NCBI GenBank assembly: GCA_964401045.1 | Contig: CAYNXB010000067.1 | Location: 1-14,862 of the forward strand | DNA: 14,862 nucleotides | Origin: CAYNXB01 sp964401045 | Lineage (GTDB): Bacteria > Pseudomonadota > Alphaproteobacteria > Sphingomonadales > Sphingomonadaceae | Reading direction: 5' to 3' | Part shown: positions 5,779 to 13,019 of the stretch, piece after piece | Numbering within the stretch: position 1 is the first letter of the stretch | Layout of the letters: every line of letters begins with the position of its first letter | Program-made: the position numbers and the translations under genes | Notes under the pieces: generated by a model | Seen by the model: the letters and a program-made list of their open reading frames with translations, nothing else | What the model was told of the DNA's origin: nothing | Databases searched by the model: none

Positions 5779-7209
5779 TTAACCATGCCAGTGTGCGGCC
5801 GGGTTATGACCGGCGGGCGCAGGCGGTTCATCCAGCGCCTCACCCATCCGGCGGATGGCAACGATCTTGTCGGCAAGTGGTTGCCAATCCTCGCGTTCCG
5901 CGATCGCGGACCAGATTGCTTCGACCTCCTCGATCAGCATCGATTGCGGCACATCGCCAGACCAGTAAGCGTGGTTGGAATCGAGCGGCCCGTAGCCGTT
6001 CAACGCCTCGGCCAGCGCGCCGGTAGCGTTGCGGCCGCCGCGATGGGCGAAGAAGAACGCGTCAGGGCCGACTTGCCCTTCGCGCATCGATCGCTCGGCG
6101 GCCTCGATCAGCGCGAGGTCGCGCTCCGGGCCGATGCTGGCGACCCCCAGCCGCCAGCAGAACCGCCGCATCATCGCCGCCTGGTACAACGGTCCGAACC
6201 GCTCGAGCGCGGCGACCAACGGCGGTGCCTCGCAGATCGGGCGCAAGGCGATGGCGAGCTGGGCCAGGTTCCAGTGGATCGCCTCGGGCTGGCGGCCGAA
6301 GGCGTAGAGCCCGTTGTGGTCGAAGTAGGCGGCGGTGAATTCCTGCTGCCACAGCGGCAGGAACCGCCACGGGCCGTAATCGAAACTCTCCCCGGTGATG
6401 TTCATGTTATCGGTGTTGAGAACGCCGTGGACGAATCCGGCCACCATGTATGAGGCCGCGAGGTCCGCCAGCCGCTCGACCGCCTGGTGCAGCAGGATCA
6501 CTGCGGGCTGGTCGCGGCCGGGCGCATTTTCCGGCGGGAGCGGGCCCGGGAACTGCGCAAGGCAGTAATCGACCAGCCGGGCTAGATGATGGGTCTGCTC
6601 GAGCGCGGCGAGGCGCTGGAAGCTACCTATGCGGATGTGCGAATGGCTGAGCCGCACCAGCACCGCCGAGCGGGTAGGCGATGGCTCGTCGCCGCGCACC
6701 AGTTCCTCGCCGGTCTCGACCACCGAGAAGGTCTTCGAGGTGTTGACGCCGAGCGCTTCGAGCATTTCCGTGGCGAGGATCTCCCGCACCGCGCCCTTGA
6801 GCGTCAGCCGCCCGTCTGCGGTGCGGCTGTAAGGGGTGAGGCCGCTGCCCTTGGTGCCGAGGTCGAGCAGGCGGCCTCCCTGTTCCTTTGCCCCATCGCG
6901 CAACTGCGCGAAGGTGAACCCGCGCCCGTCGCCGATCTCGGGGTTGTACACGCGAAACTGGTGCCCGTGATAACGCAGCGCGAGTGGGTGGGGCAGGTTG
7001 TCGGGCAGCGGATCGAAGCGGGCCATGTGTCCGATCCACGCGTCGTCGGAAAGGCTATCGAGGCCGACCGTCTTGTCCCACCGCCGGTTGCGGAAGCGCA
7101 ACTCGTGCGTCGGGAAGCGTGCCGGCTCGGCCGGATCGGCCAGCCAGTCGGCGATTGTCAGAATCGGGGTGTCCGGCCGGTACGGGGCGGCTTGCGGTTC
7201 GGCGCGCAT
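5779..7209 (-). CDS. selO: Protein adenylyltransferase SelO (YdiU/UPF0061 pseudokinase family)
   Basis: 476 aa, about the length of E. coli YdiU. SelO transfers AMP to Ser/Thr/Tyr of target proteins and is linked to redox-stress responses. Family motifs run in order: LALRYHGHQFRVYNPEIGDGR (77-97), LLDLGTKGSGLTPYSRTADG (114-133, K120), LTLKGAVREILATEML (135-150), AVLVRLSHSHIRIGSFQ (182-198), and the metal/catalytic loop FVHGVLNTDNMNITGESFDYGP (259-280, with D267, N268 and D277). The protein ends HNPAAHWHG and has no Cys or Sec near the C-terminus, unlike E. coli (Cys near the end) and vertebrate SELO (Sec). There is no Shine-Dalgarno before ATG 7209. It heads a probable two-gene unit with astD and is divergent from the hydrolase gene across 59 nt. 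Confidence 0.95.
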   Translation of the reverse strand: MRAEPQAAPYRPDTPILTIADWLADPAEPARFPTHELRFRNRRWDKTVGLDSLSDDAWIGHMARFDPLPDNLPHPLALRYHGHQFRVYNPEIGDGRGFTFAQLRDGAKEQGGRLLDLGTKGSGLTPYSRTADGRLTLKGAVREILATEMLEALGVNTSKTFSVVETGEELVRGDEPSPTRSAVLVRLSHSHIRIGSFQRLAALEQTHHLARLVDYCLAQFPGPLPPENAPGRDQPAVILLHQAVERLADLAASYMVAGFVHGVLNTDNMNITGESFDYGPWRFLPLWQQEFTAAYFDHNGLYAFGRQPEAIHWNLAQLAIALRPICEAPPLVAALERFGPLYQAAMMRRFCWRLGVASIGPERDLALIEAAERSMREGQVGPDAFFFAHRGGRNATGALAEALNGYGPLDSNHAYWSGDVPQSMLIEEVEAIWSAIAEREDWQPLADKIVAIRRMGEALDEPPAPAGHNPAAHWHG

Positions 7210-7244
7210 ATGGCATTAGTGGGGGCGCACCGGACGGGGCGCAA
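7210..7244 (-). promoter_or_regulatory. Candidate selO promoter, possibly giving a leaderless mRNA
   Basis: On the minus strand TTGCGC (7244-7239) is followed by an 18-nt spacer and ACTAAT (7220-7215). ACTAAT matches TATAAT at 4 of 6 positions. Its last base is only 5 nt from the selO ATG, so a start site 6-7 nt downstream would fall on or next to the A of ATG. The absence of any GGAG-like sequence before this ATG fits. Confidence 0.3.
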
Positions 7245-7268
7245 GAAGGGGGTCAAGGCCAGACGCCG

Positions 7269-8129
7269 ATGAGCGACCAGTCTTATGCCGATGGCCATTG
7301 GCAAAGCGCCGATGGCCTGACCCTGCATTTTCGCGATTATCCCGGGCGCGCCGACCGCCCGCCGATCCTGTGCATCCCTGGCCTGACTCGCAATGCGCGC
7401 GACTTCGAGCCGCTCGCCGAAGCCTTCGCCGGCGAATGGCGGGTAATCTGCGTAGAGCTGCGCGGTCGCGGCGAGAGCGACTACGCCAAGGATGCCGCGA
7501 GCTACGATGCGCCGACTTATCTCGCCGATATCGAAGCGCTGCTGGCGGAGCTGGGCATCGATCGCTTCGTCGCCGTCGGGACTTCGCTTGGCGGGGTGCT
7601 GACAATGCTGCTTGCCGCGCGCGGGGCGCCGGTCGCGGCCGCGCTGCTCAACGATATCGGCCCGACGATCGAGGATGCCGGCCTCGACCGCATTCGCGAG
7701 CTGGTCGGCCAGGGGCGCAGCTATCCGACTTGGATCCACGCGGCGCGCGCGCTGCGGGAATCGTCGGCGGACGTCTATCCGGACTATGCGCTTCCGGACT
7801 GGTTGCGCTTTGCCAAGCGAGTGATGGCAGTCGGCCAGAACGAGCGCATCGTGTCCGATTACGACATGAAGATCGCCGAGACGTTCCAGCAGGCGCGCGG
7901 CGGCCGGTCGGAGCCGCTGTGGGGCGCGTTCCAGGCGCTCACCGGCAGGCCGGTGTGCGTGCTGCGGGGCGAGCTGTCGGACTTGCTGTCGGCCGCGACG
8001 CTCGATGAGATGCAGCGTGCGCTGCCCGGGCTCGACGCGGTGACCGTGCCGCGCACCGGCCATGTCCCGACCTTCGAGGAGCCGGAAAGCCGCGCAGCGC
8101 TCGCCCGCTTGCTGGAGCACATCGCATGA
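7269..8129 (+). CDS. Alpha/beta-fold hydrolase
   Basis: 286 aa from ATG 7269; AAGG lies about 12 nt upstream. The alpha/beta-hydrolase pattern is complete: oxyanion-hole segment ILCIPGLTRNARDFEPLA (33-50), ELRGRGESDY (63-72), nucleophile elbow VAVGTSLGG with S106, a cap region (about 130-215), a strand ending in the acid candidate D238 (VLRGELSDLLS), and H265 in PRTGHVPTFEEPE. The layout resembles esterases, dienelactone/HOD-type hydrolases and haloalkane dehalogenase relatives, but D-to-S at the nucleophile rules out a dehalogenase. The substrate is unknown. The stop codon overlaps the start of the next gene as ATGA, so the two are translationally coupled, which suggests the hydrolase acts with the glycosyltransferase or is at least co-produced. 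It is divergent from selO. Confidence 0.9.
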   Translation: MSDQSYADGHWQSADGLTLHFRDYPGRADRPPILCIPGLTRNARDFEPLAEAFAGEWRVICVELRGRGESDYAKDAASYDAPTYLADIEALLAELGIDRFVAVGTSLGGVLTMLLAARGAPVAAALLNDIGPTIEDAGLDRIRELVGQGRSYPTWIHAARALRESSADVYPDYALPDWLRFAKRVMAVGQNERIVSDYDMKIAETFQQARGGRSEPLWGAFQALTGRPVCVLRGELSDLLSAATLDEMQRALPGLDAVTVPRTGHVPTFEEPESRAALARLLEHIA

Positions 8130-9265
8130 GCGCGCGCCCGCGGCTGCTCCATATCCATTCGAGCTTCGACCCCGGCGGCAAGGAGCTGCGCAGCGCGCGC
8201 CTGATCGATGCGTTCGGGCCGCAGGCGGAGCACGCGATTGTTTCCGCGAAGCCCGGTGCGCTCGGCGCCCGCAACGTCATCTCGGCACGCAGTGCGGTTA
8301 CCTATCCGCACGATTTTCCGCCGCTGACCGGCCTGCCCAGCCTCGGGCGGCTGCGCCGGGTCGCCGCCGCGATGGCCGGGTACGATCTGATCCTGACTTA
8401 CAACTGGGGCGCGATGGACGCGGTGATGGCGCACACGCTCTATGCTGACGTGCATCAGCTCGGCCCGCTGATCCACCATGAGGACGGCTTCAACGAGGAC
8501 GAGGCCAAGCGCCTCAAGCTACGCCGCAACTGGTATCGCCGGATCGCGCTTGGGCGTACGTCGGCGCTGGTGGTCCCCTCGCGCCGGCTCGAGGAAGTCG
8601 CGCTCGATGCCTGGGCGCAGCCGCCGCACCGGATCCATCGCATCGCCAATGGCATCCCCACTGCCGCCTTCGCGAAGAAGCCGCGCGCCGCCACGCTGCC
8701 CGGCCTGATCAAGCGCAAGGGCGAATTCTGGGTCGGCTCGCTTGGCGGGCTGCGGCAGATCAAGCGATACGATCGGCTGGTGCGGGCGGCCGCGGCTCTG
8801 CCCGACGAATGGCAACTGGTGATCTTCGGCGAAGGGCCCGAGCGCGAACGGCTGACGGCGCTGGCCGCCTCGCTCGAGATCGAGCATCGCGTGCACTTGC
8901 CCGGGTTTGTCGCCAAGCCCGAGCAGGTCATCGGCCTGTTCGATGTGTTCGCACTCTCTTCTGATAGCGAGCAGTTCCCGATCTCGGTGGTGGAGGCGAT
9001 GGCGGCTGGCCTTCCGGTCGCCGCGCCCGACGTGGGCGACATCGCGGACATGGTCGTGGATGAGAACCGGCCGTTCATAACGGGCGTGGGGGATGAGGCC
9101 GCGCTGGCCCAGGCTTTGCGCGCGCTCGCGGCCGACCCGGCGGCGCGTTCCGCGATCGGCGCGATCAACCGCGAGAAGGCGCGCAAGGCATATGACGAAG
9201 CGCACATGATCGAGCGTTACCGGCGGCTTTACTGGGCCGCGATGGGACGCGAGGTGAGGGCGTGA
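8126..9265 (+). CDS. Glycosyltransferase family 4 (GT-B fold)
   Basis: 379 aa. The N-terminal Rossmann domain opens with RLLHIHSSFDPGGKELRSAR (6-25), where the GGKE loop is the usual acceptor/nucleotide loop of GT4 enzymes, and carries HHEDGFNEDE (117-126). The C-terminal domain has NGIPTAAF (175-182), WVGSLGGLRQIKRYDRLVRA (202-221), VIFGEGPERERL (232-243), and the EX7E motif from E282 to E290 within SSDSEQFPISVVEAMAAGLP. GT4 enzymes transfer a sugar from a nucleotide sugar with retention of configuration, typically to lipopolysaccharide, exopolysaccharide or small-molecule acceptors at the cytoplasmic membrane. Donor and acceptor cannot be read here. No other polysaccharide gene flanks it, which is unusual for a GT4. 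It overlaps the hydrolase gene by 4 bp and ends just before a hairpin at 9270-9318. Confidence 0.93.
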   Translation: MSARPRLLHIHSSFDPGGKELRSARLIDAFGPQAEHAIVSAKPGALGARNVISARSAVTYPHDFPPLTGLPSLGRLRRVAAAMAGYDLILTYNWGAMDAVMAHTLYADVHQLGPLIHHEDGFNEDEAKRLKLRRNWYRRIALGRTSALVVPSRRLEEVALDAWAQPPHRIHRIANGIPTAAFAKKPRAATLPGLIKRKGEFWVGSLGGLRQIKRYDRLVRAAAALPDEWQLVIFGEGPERERLTALAASLEIEHRVHLPGFVAKPEQVIGLFDVFALSSDSEQFPISVVEAMAAGLPVAAPDVGDIADMVVDENRPFITGVGDEAALAQALRALAADPAARSAIGAINREKARKAYDEAHMIERYRRLYWAAMGREVRA

Positions 9266-9269
9266 AGCG

Positions 9270-9318
9270 CGCTTCAGTCCTCGTTCACTTGCCAGCCGAC
9301 AGGCACGGCACTGAAGCG
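9270..9318. repeat. Inverted repeat/hairpin between the glycosyltransferase and yfgM-like genes
   Basis: CGCTTCAGT (9270-9278) is the exact reverse complement of ACTGAAGCG (9310-9318), a 9-bp stem. The 31-nt loop holds a second small stem, TGCC (9290-9293) with GGCA (9302-9305). There is no T tract, so it is not a classic intrinsic terminator. It may be a Rho-dependent or processing site, or an operator for the downstream pair. Confidence 0.5.
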
Positions 9319-9383
9319 TTGAATTGGCGGGGCCTTCCGCTAAACACGCGCGCTATTCCCATCATTTGACGAGCGAACCGAAC

Positions 9384-10166
9384 GTGGCCCTGAGACCCAT
9401 TCCTACGGACCAGGAACAGAAGCTGAAGGACGAAGCGCTGCTGCGCGAGGTCGACGACGCTTATCGCGAGGAGCAGATCGGCGCGATCGCGCGCCGCTAC
9501 GGCGTGCCGATCGGCATCGGGCTGGTGCTCGCGCTGCTGCTGTTCGGCGGGTACCTGTTCTGGCATTCGCAGCGCGAAGGCGATCTCGAGCAGCACTCGG
9601 AAGAACTGATCAAGTCGCTCGATGCGATCGATGCCGGCAACTACGATACCGCCGCGCCCGTGCTCGACAAGCTCGCGGCAGAGGGCAGCGACGGCGCCCA
9701 GGCGGCCGCTCGGATGCTGCAGGCGGGCGTGGCGCTGCGCCAGGGGCGGGATGCCGATGCCGCGCGCATCTATGGTCAGATCAGGGCCAACGCGGACGCG
9801 CCCCAGGCGTACCGCGATCTCGCGACCATCCGCGAGGTAGCGATTTCTTTCGACAGCATGGACAAGGCCGAGGTGGTCAAGCGGCTCAAGCCGCTCGCAG
9901 TGCCGGGTAACGCCTGGTTCGGCAGCGCCGGCGAGTTGTTGGCGATGGCCTATCTCGAGCAGAACCGGCGCGATCTCGCCGGGCCGCTGTTCGCGCAAAT
10001 CGCCAAGGACAAGGATGCGCCTCAGAGCGTGCGCTCGCGTGCGCGCCAGCTGGCCGGGGTGCTCGGCGTCGACGCGATCGAAGACGTAGACAAGGCGCTC
10101 GCGGAAATTTCCGACGGCGACGAAGCTCCGGCGGCCCAAGGTCAAGCTCCGGCTCCGGCGCAGTAA
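9384..10166 (+). CDS. YfgM-like TPR membrane protein, ancillary Sec translocon subunit
   Basis: 260 aa from GTG 9384. I prefer this start because the MALRPIPTDQEQ N-terminus is followed at once by the charged helix KLKDEALLREVDDAYREEQ; an in-frame TTG at 9324 would add 20 unlikely residues. There is one membrane helix at about 40-60 (GVPIGIGLVLALLLFGGYLFW), so the rest is periplasmic. Residues 65-230 are alpha-helical TPR-like repeats (DAIDAGNYDTAAPVLDKLA, ALRQGRDADAARIYGQI, AYLEQNRRDLAGPLFAQIA), as in YfgM and the TPR_21 family. YfgM binds SecYEG and hands substrates to periplasmic chaperones. The C-terminus is Ala/Pro/Gln-rich and disordered. bamB follows 24 nt later, the conserved yfgM-bamB order, so they are likely one operon. 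Confidence 0.88.
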   Translation: MALRPIPTDQEQKLKDEALLREVDDAYREEQIGAIARRYGVPIGIGLVLALLLFGGYLFWHSQREGDLEQHSEELIKSLDAIDAGNYDTAAPVLDKLAAEGSDGAQAAARMLQAGVALRQGRDADAARIYGQIRANADAPQAYRDLATIREVAISFDSMDKAEVVKRLKPLAVPGNAWFGSAGELLAMAYLEQNRRDLAGPLFAQIAKDKDAPQSVRSRARQLAGVLGVDAIEDVDKALAEISDGDEAPAAQGQAPAPAQ

Positions 10167-10190
10167 CAAGATAGTTCGAGGAATGCCCGA

Positions 10191-11537
10191 ATGACCGGAT
10201 CGACATCGCTTACCCGCACGTTTGCCGGCGCGCTGGCCGTGGGGGCGGCGCTCGCGCTGGCTGGCTGCGGCATTCTCGGCGGCAAGGACAAGCCCTCCAC
10301 CCCGACGGTCGGCAACCGGATTCCGATCCTGTCGCAGATCTCCAACGAGGTAGAGGTCGATCCGTCTCTCGCCAGCGTCGCGGTGGTGGTGCCTCCGATG
10401 CAGGTCAACGCCGACTGGTCGCAGGCCGGCGGCACGGCTTCCAAGAGCTACGGCCACCTGGCGCTCGCTCAGGCTCCCGCGCGTGCGTGGACCGCGTCTA
10501 TCCCGGGTACGAGCAGCAAGCGCCGGCTCGCCGCCGCGCCAGTGGTCGGCGGGGGAACGCTGTACGTCGTCGACACCACGGGTACAGTCAACGCGTTCGA
10601 CGCGGCGACCGGTGCGAAGCGCTGGGCCCACCAGATCGAGGTCGGCAGCAAGCTGCAGGACGTCGCCTTCGGGGGCGGCGTGTCCTACGCTGACGGCAAG
10701 GTCTACGCGACCAATGGCACCGGGGATGTCGTCGCGCTCGATGCGGCGACCGGCAACAAGCTGTGGCGGGTGAAGCCTGCCGGGCCGCTGCGCGGAGCGC
10801 CGACGATCGCGTTCAACAACCTCTACGTGATGACGCAAGACAACCAGATCTACGCGCTGGATCTGTCCGACGGAAAAGTCGTGTGGAATGACGCGGCGAG
10901 CCAGGGTGAGGCGGGGCTGTTCGGCGTCGCATCTCCCGCAGCGGGCCAGGGTTCGGTAATCGCCGGTTACTCGACTGGAGAGCTGGGCGCCTATCGCTAT
11001 GAGAACGGGCGCAACTTGTGGTCCGACGCGCTCGCGCGCACTTCGATCTCGACCGAGGTTGGCGCACTGACCGACGTCGATGCCGATCCGATCATCGATT
11101 CGGGACGCGTCTATGCGCTTGGCCAGGGCGGCCGCATGGCGGCTTACGAGCTGGTCACAGGCCAGCGCGTGTGGGAGCTCAACCTCGCCGGCGTCTCGAC
11201 TCCGGCGATCGCCGGCGAATGGATCTTCACCCTGACTGACGACTCGCGGCTGCTCGCGATCGCCCGCTCGACCGGGCGAGCCCGCTGGATCACCCAGTTG
11301 CGGCATTGGCGCAACGAGAAGAAGCGTACCAATCCGATCTTCTGGACCGGGCCGGTGCTCGCCGGCAACCGGCTGTGGGTCGCCAGCTCGCGCGGGCAGG
11401 TGATGAGCGCGGATATCCAGACCGGGGCCATGACGCCGTTCGCCGAGCTTGATTCGGGCGTTTCACTCCCCCCGCTGGTCGCCAACCAGATGCTCTATAT
11501 CCTCGACGACGACGGCACGATTCACGCCTGGCGTTAG
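10191..11537 (+). CDS. bamB: Outer-membrane protein assembly factor BamB (PQQ-type beta-propeller lipoprotein)
   Basis: 448 aa; GAGGA lies about 8 nt upstream of the ATG. Lipobox L23-A24-G25-C26, then a short tether with EVEVDPSLASV (53-63), then QVNADWSQAGG, where BamB proteins typically enter the propeller. Repeats of the PQQ type recur along the chain, for example LYVVDTTGTVNAFDAATGAKRW, VYATNGTGDVVALDAATGNKLW, LYVMTQDNQIYALDLSDGKVVW, VYALGQGGRMAAYELVTGQRVW and LLAIARSTGRARW, consistent with an eight-bladed propeller. BamB is a periplasmic lipoprotein of the BAM complex that assists BamA in inserting outer-membrane beta-barrels. It is slightly longer than E. coli BamB (about 390 aa), as is usual in alphaproteobacteria. 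In many genomes der follows bamB; here it does not. Confidence 0.95.
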   Translation: MTGSTSLTRTFAGALAVGAALALAGCGILGGKDKPSTPTVGNRIPILSQISNEVEVDPSLASVAVVVPPMQVNADWSQAGGTASKSYGHLALAQAPARAWTASIPGTSSKRRLAAAPVVGGGTLYVVDTTGTVNAFDAATGAKRWAHQIEVGSKLQDVAFGGGVSYADGKVYATNGTGDVVALDAATGNKLWRVKPAGPLRGAPTIAFNNLYVMTQDNQIYALDLSDGKVVWNDAASQGEAGLFGVASPAAGQGSVIAGYSTGELGAYRYENGRNLWSDALARTSISTEVGALTDVDADPIIDSGRVYALGQGGRMAAYELVTGQRVWELNLAGVSTPAIAGEWIFTLTDDSRLLAIARSTGRARWITQLRHWRNEKKRTNPIFWTGPVLAGNRLWVASSRGQVMSADIQTGAMTPFAELDSGVSLPPLVANQMLYILDDDGTIHAWR

Positions 11538-11622
11538 GACGCGACGCTTAACCCGTCCCGTTTCGGGAAGCGGCCTATCGCGTTACCGGGCGTTTAACCC
11601 TTTCGTCCTAAGCGCTTGCGCC

Positions 11623-12978
11623 ATGAGTTCGCGCAATCTCCGAGCTGGCGGGCCGCCGGCGAGCGACGTATCGGTGTGGGTCGGGCTGGTCGGATTGGCG
11701 GGCCTCGCCTGCTGGATTCTGGTCTGCCGCAACTGGCCTTGGCTGGTCGAACATCTCGGCTTCCCCGGCCCGGCCGCGCCGCTGTCCGGGCCCTATGCCT
11801 CTGCGATGACGATGCTGTTCACCGGCGGGCCGATGGCGCTCTGGTCGGTGCTGGTGGAGAAGGTCCACCGCCGCCCATCGACCGGGATCGACTGGGACCA
11901 GGCCCGGCCGCTTTCCTCTGTGATCCACGTTTCGGTGACCAAGCTCGCCGGCCTGTGGGCGACCTGGGCGCTGATCGGCTTCGCCTACTGCATCGCCCGC
12001 TGGCAGTGGGACGGGCAATACCTCTTCGCGATGGACCTGATCGCGCTCGCCGCGATGCCGATGTTCGTCCTCTCGATCCCCTATGTGCTGTGGCTCGACC
12101 GCCGCCTGAAGGAACCGCGCGACCACGCGTGGCACTTCGGCGCGATGCTGATCGGCCGTGAGCCGTGGAACCCGGAAGAGATCAAGAAGCACTGGCGCGC
12201 GTGGATCATCAAGGGCTTCTTCGGCGCCTTCATGCTCTCGATCCTGCCGGGCGGTTTCGCCGCGGTGGTCGAGGCGGATTACGGCGCGATGGCGACCGAT
12301 CCGATCGCGCTCGGCCTTGCGCTGTTCGACCTGCTGTTTCTGATCGATGTGCAGATCGGCACGGTGGGCTACCTGCTCACCTTCCGCCCGCTGGACGCGC
12401 ATATCCGCAGCGGCAACCCGCTGCTCGCCGGCTGGCTGGCCGCGTTGATGTGCTATCCGCCGTTCGTGTGGGGCCTGATGGGCCGCGGCGACGTGCTCGG
12501 CTACGAGGTCAACACCGGCGGCTGGGGCTGGCTGCTCGACGGGCATGTCGCCATCGCGTGGGTGTGGATGGCAGGGCTGGTCACGCTCACCGCGATCTAC
12601 GCCTGGGCCACGGTGGCGTTCGGAATCCGCTTCTCCAATCTCACCTATCGCGGCGTGCTCACCAACGGGCCGTACCGTTTCAGCCGCCACCCGGCGTACC
12701 TGTCGAAGAACCTGTTCTGGTGGTTCACCGCGCTGCCGATGGTGGTGACCAACGGATCGTGGACCGACGCGGTGCGCAACACCGTGCTGCTGGGGATCGT
12801 CAGCGGCATCTACTACTGGCGCGCGCGGACCGAGGAGGCACACCTGCTCGGCGAAGACGCGAAATACCGCGAATATTACGAGTGGATGAGCGAGCATGGG
12901 CTGATCACCAGCCGCATGCGCAAGGTGCTTCTGCGTTTCCGCCGCCGCCCGCCGGTGGCGCTGCAAGCGGCGGAGTAG
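11623..12978 (+). CDS. Polytopic membrane protein with C-terminal isoprenylcysteine/phospholipid methyltransferase-like domain
   Basis: 451 aa from ATG 11623; there is no strong Shine-Dalgarno. An in-frame upstream extension lies inside bamB and is rejected. Helices are seen near 17-35, 60-78, 104-122, 133-157, 195-215, 227-252, 266-285, 307-335, 363-376 and 387-398. The catalytic-type signature is in the last third: YRGVLTNGPYRFSRHPAYLSK (342-362) followed by RARTEEAHLLGEDAKYREYYEW (400-421). This matches the ICMT/PEMT superfamily, membrane methyltransferases using SAM. Such proteins are usually 150-220 aa, so the first 300 residues are an added membrane region, with REPWNPEEIKKHW (179-191) and FRPLDAHIRSGNPLLAGW (254-271) in loops. 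In this organism the substrate is unlikely to be a prenylated protein; lipid or quinone-like acceptors are possible. The 85-nt gap to bamB contains a small TCCCG/CGGGA hairpin. Confidence 0.8.
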   Translation: MSSRNLRAGGPPASDVSVWVGLVGLAGLACWILVCRNWPWLVEHLGFPGPAAPLSGPYASAMTMLFTGGPMALWSVLVEKVHRRPSTGIDWDQARPLSSVIHVSVTKLAGLWATWALIGFAYCIARWQWDGQYLFAMDLIALAAMPMFVLSIPYVLWLDRRLKEPRDHAWHFGAMLIGREPWNPEEIKKHWRAWIIKGFFGAFMLSILPGGFAAVVEADYGAMATDPIALGLALFDLLFLIDVQIGTVGYLLTFRPLDAHIRSGNPLLAGWLAALMCYPPFVWGLMGRGDVLGYEVNTGGWGWLLDGHVAIAWVWMAGLVTLTAIYAWATVAFGIRFSNLTYRGVLTNGPYRFSRHPAYLSKNLFWWFTALPMVVTNGSWTDAVRNTVLLGIVSGIYYWRARTEEAHLLGEDAKYREYYEWMSEHGLITSRMRKVLLRFRRRPPVALQAAE

Positions 12979-13019
12979 GAGTAGGTTATCCCCATCGCTT
13001 CGCGACAGGAAGAAACTAG

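Noticed and set aside
5764..5790. GGTTTAACC near-palindrome around the selO stop codon
   Set aside because: It is short, overlaps coding sequence and the TAA stop, and is not repeated nearby; probably chance.
9285..11306. 673-codon open frame on the minus strand
   Set aside because: It lies antisense to the yfgM-like gene and bamB, both supported by domains and signal sequences. Its translation is rich in Arg, Gly, His and Asp with no recognisable domain, as expected for a shadow frame in GC-rich DNA.
11556..11568. TCCCG-TTT-CGGGA hairpin after bamB
   Set aside because: It has a 5-bp stem with no T tract; too weak to call a terminator, mentioned only in the neighbouring gene entry.
12979..13019. 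TCGC/GCGA mini-hairpin between the convergent membrane methyltransferase and gshA genes
   Set aside because: The stem is only 4 bp and no T tract follows on either strand, so it is not called a terminator.
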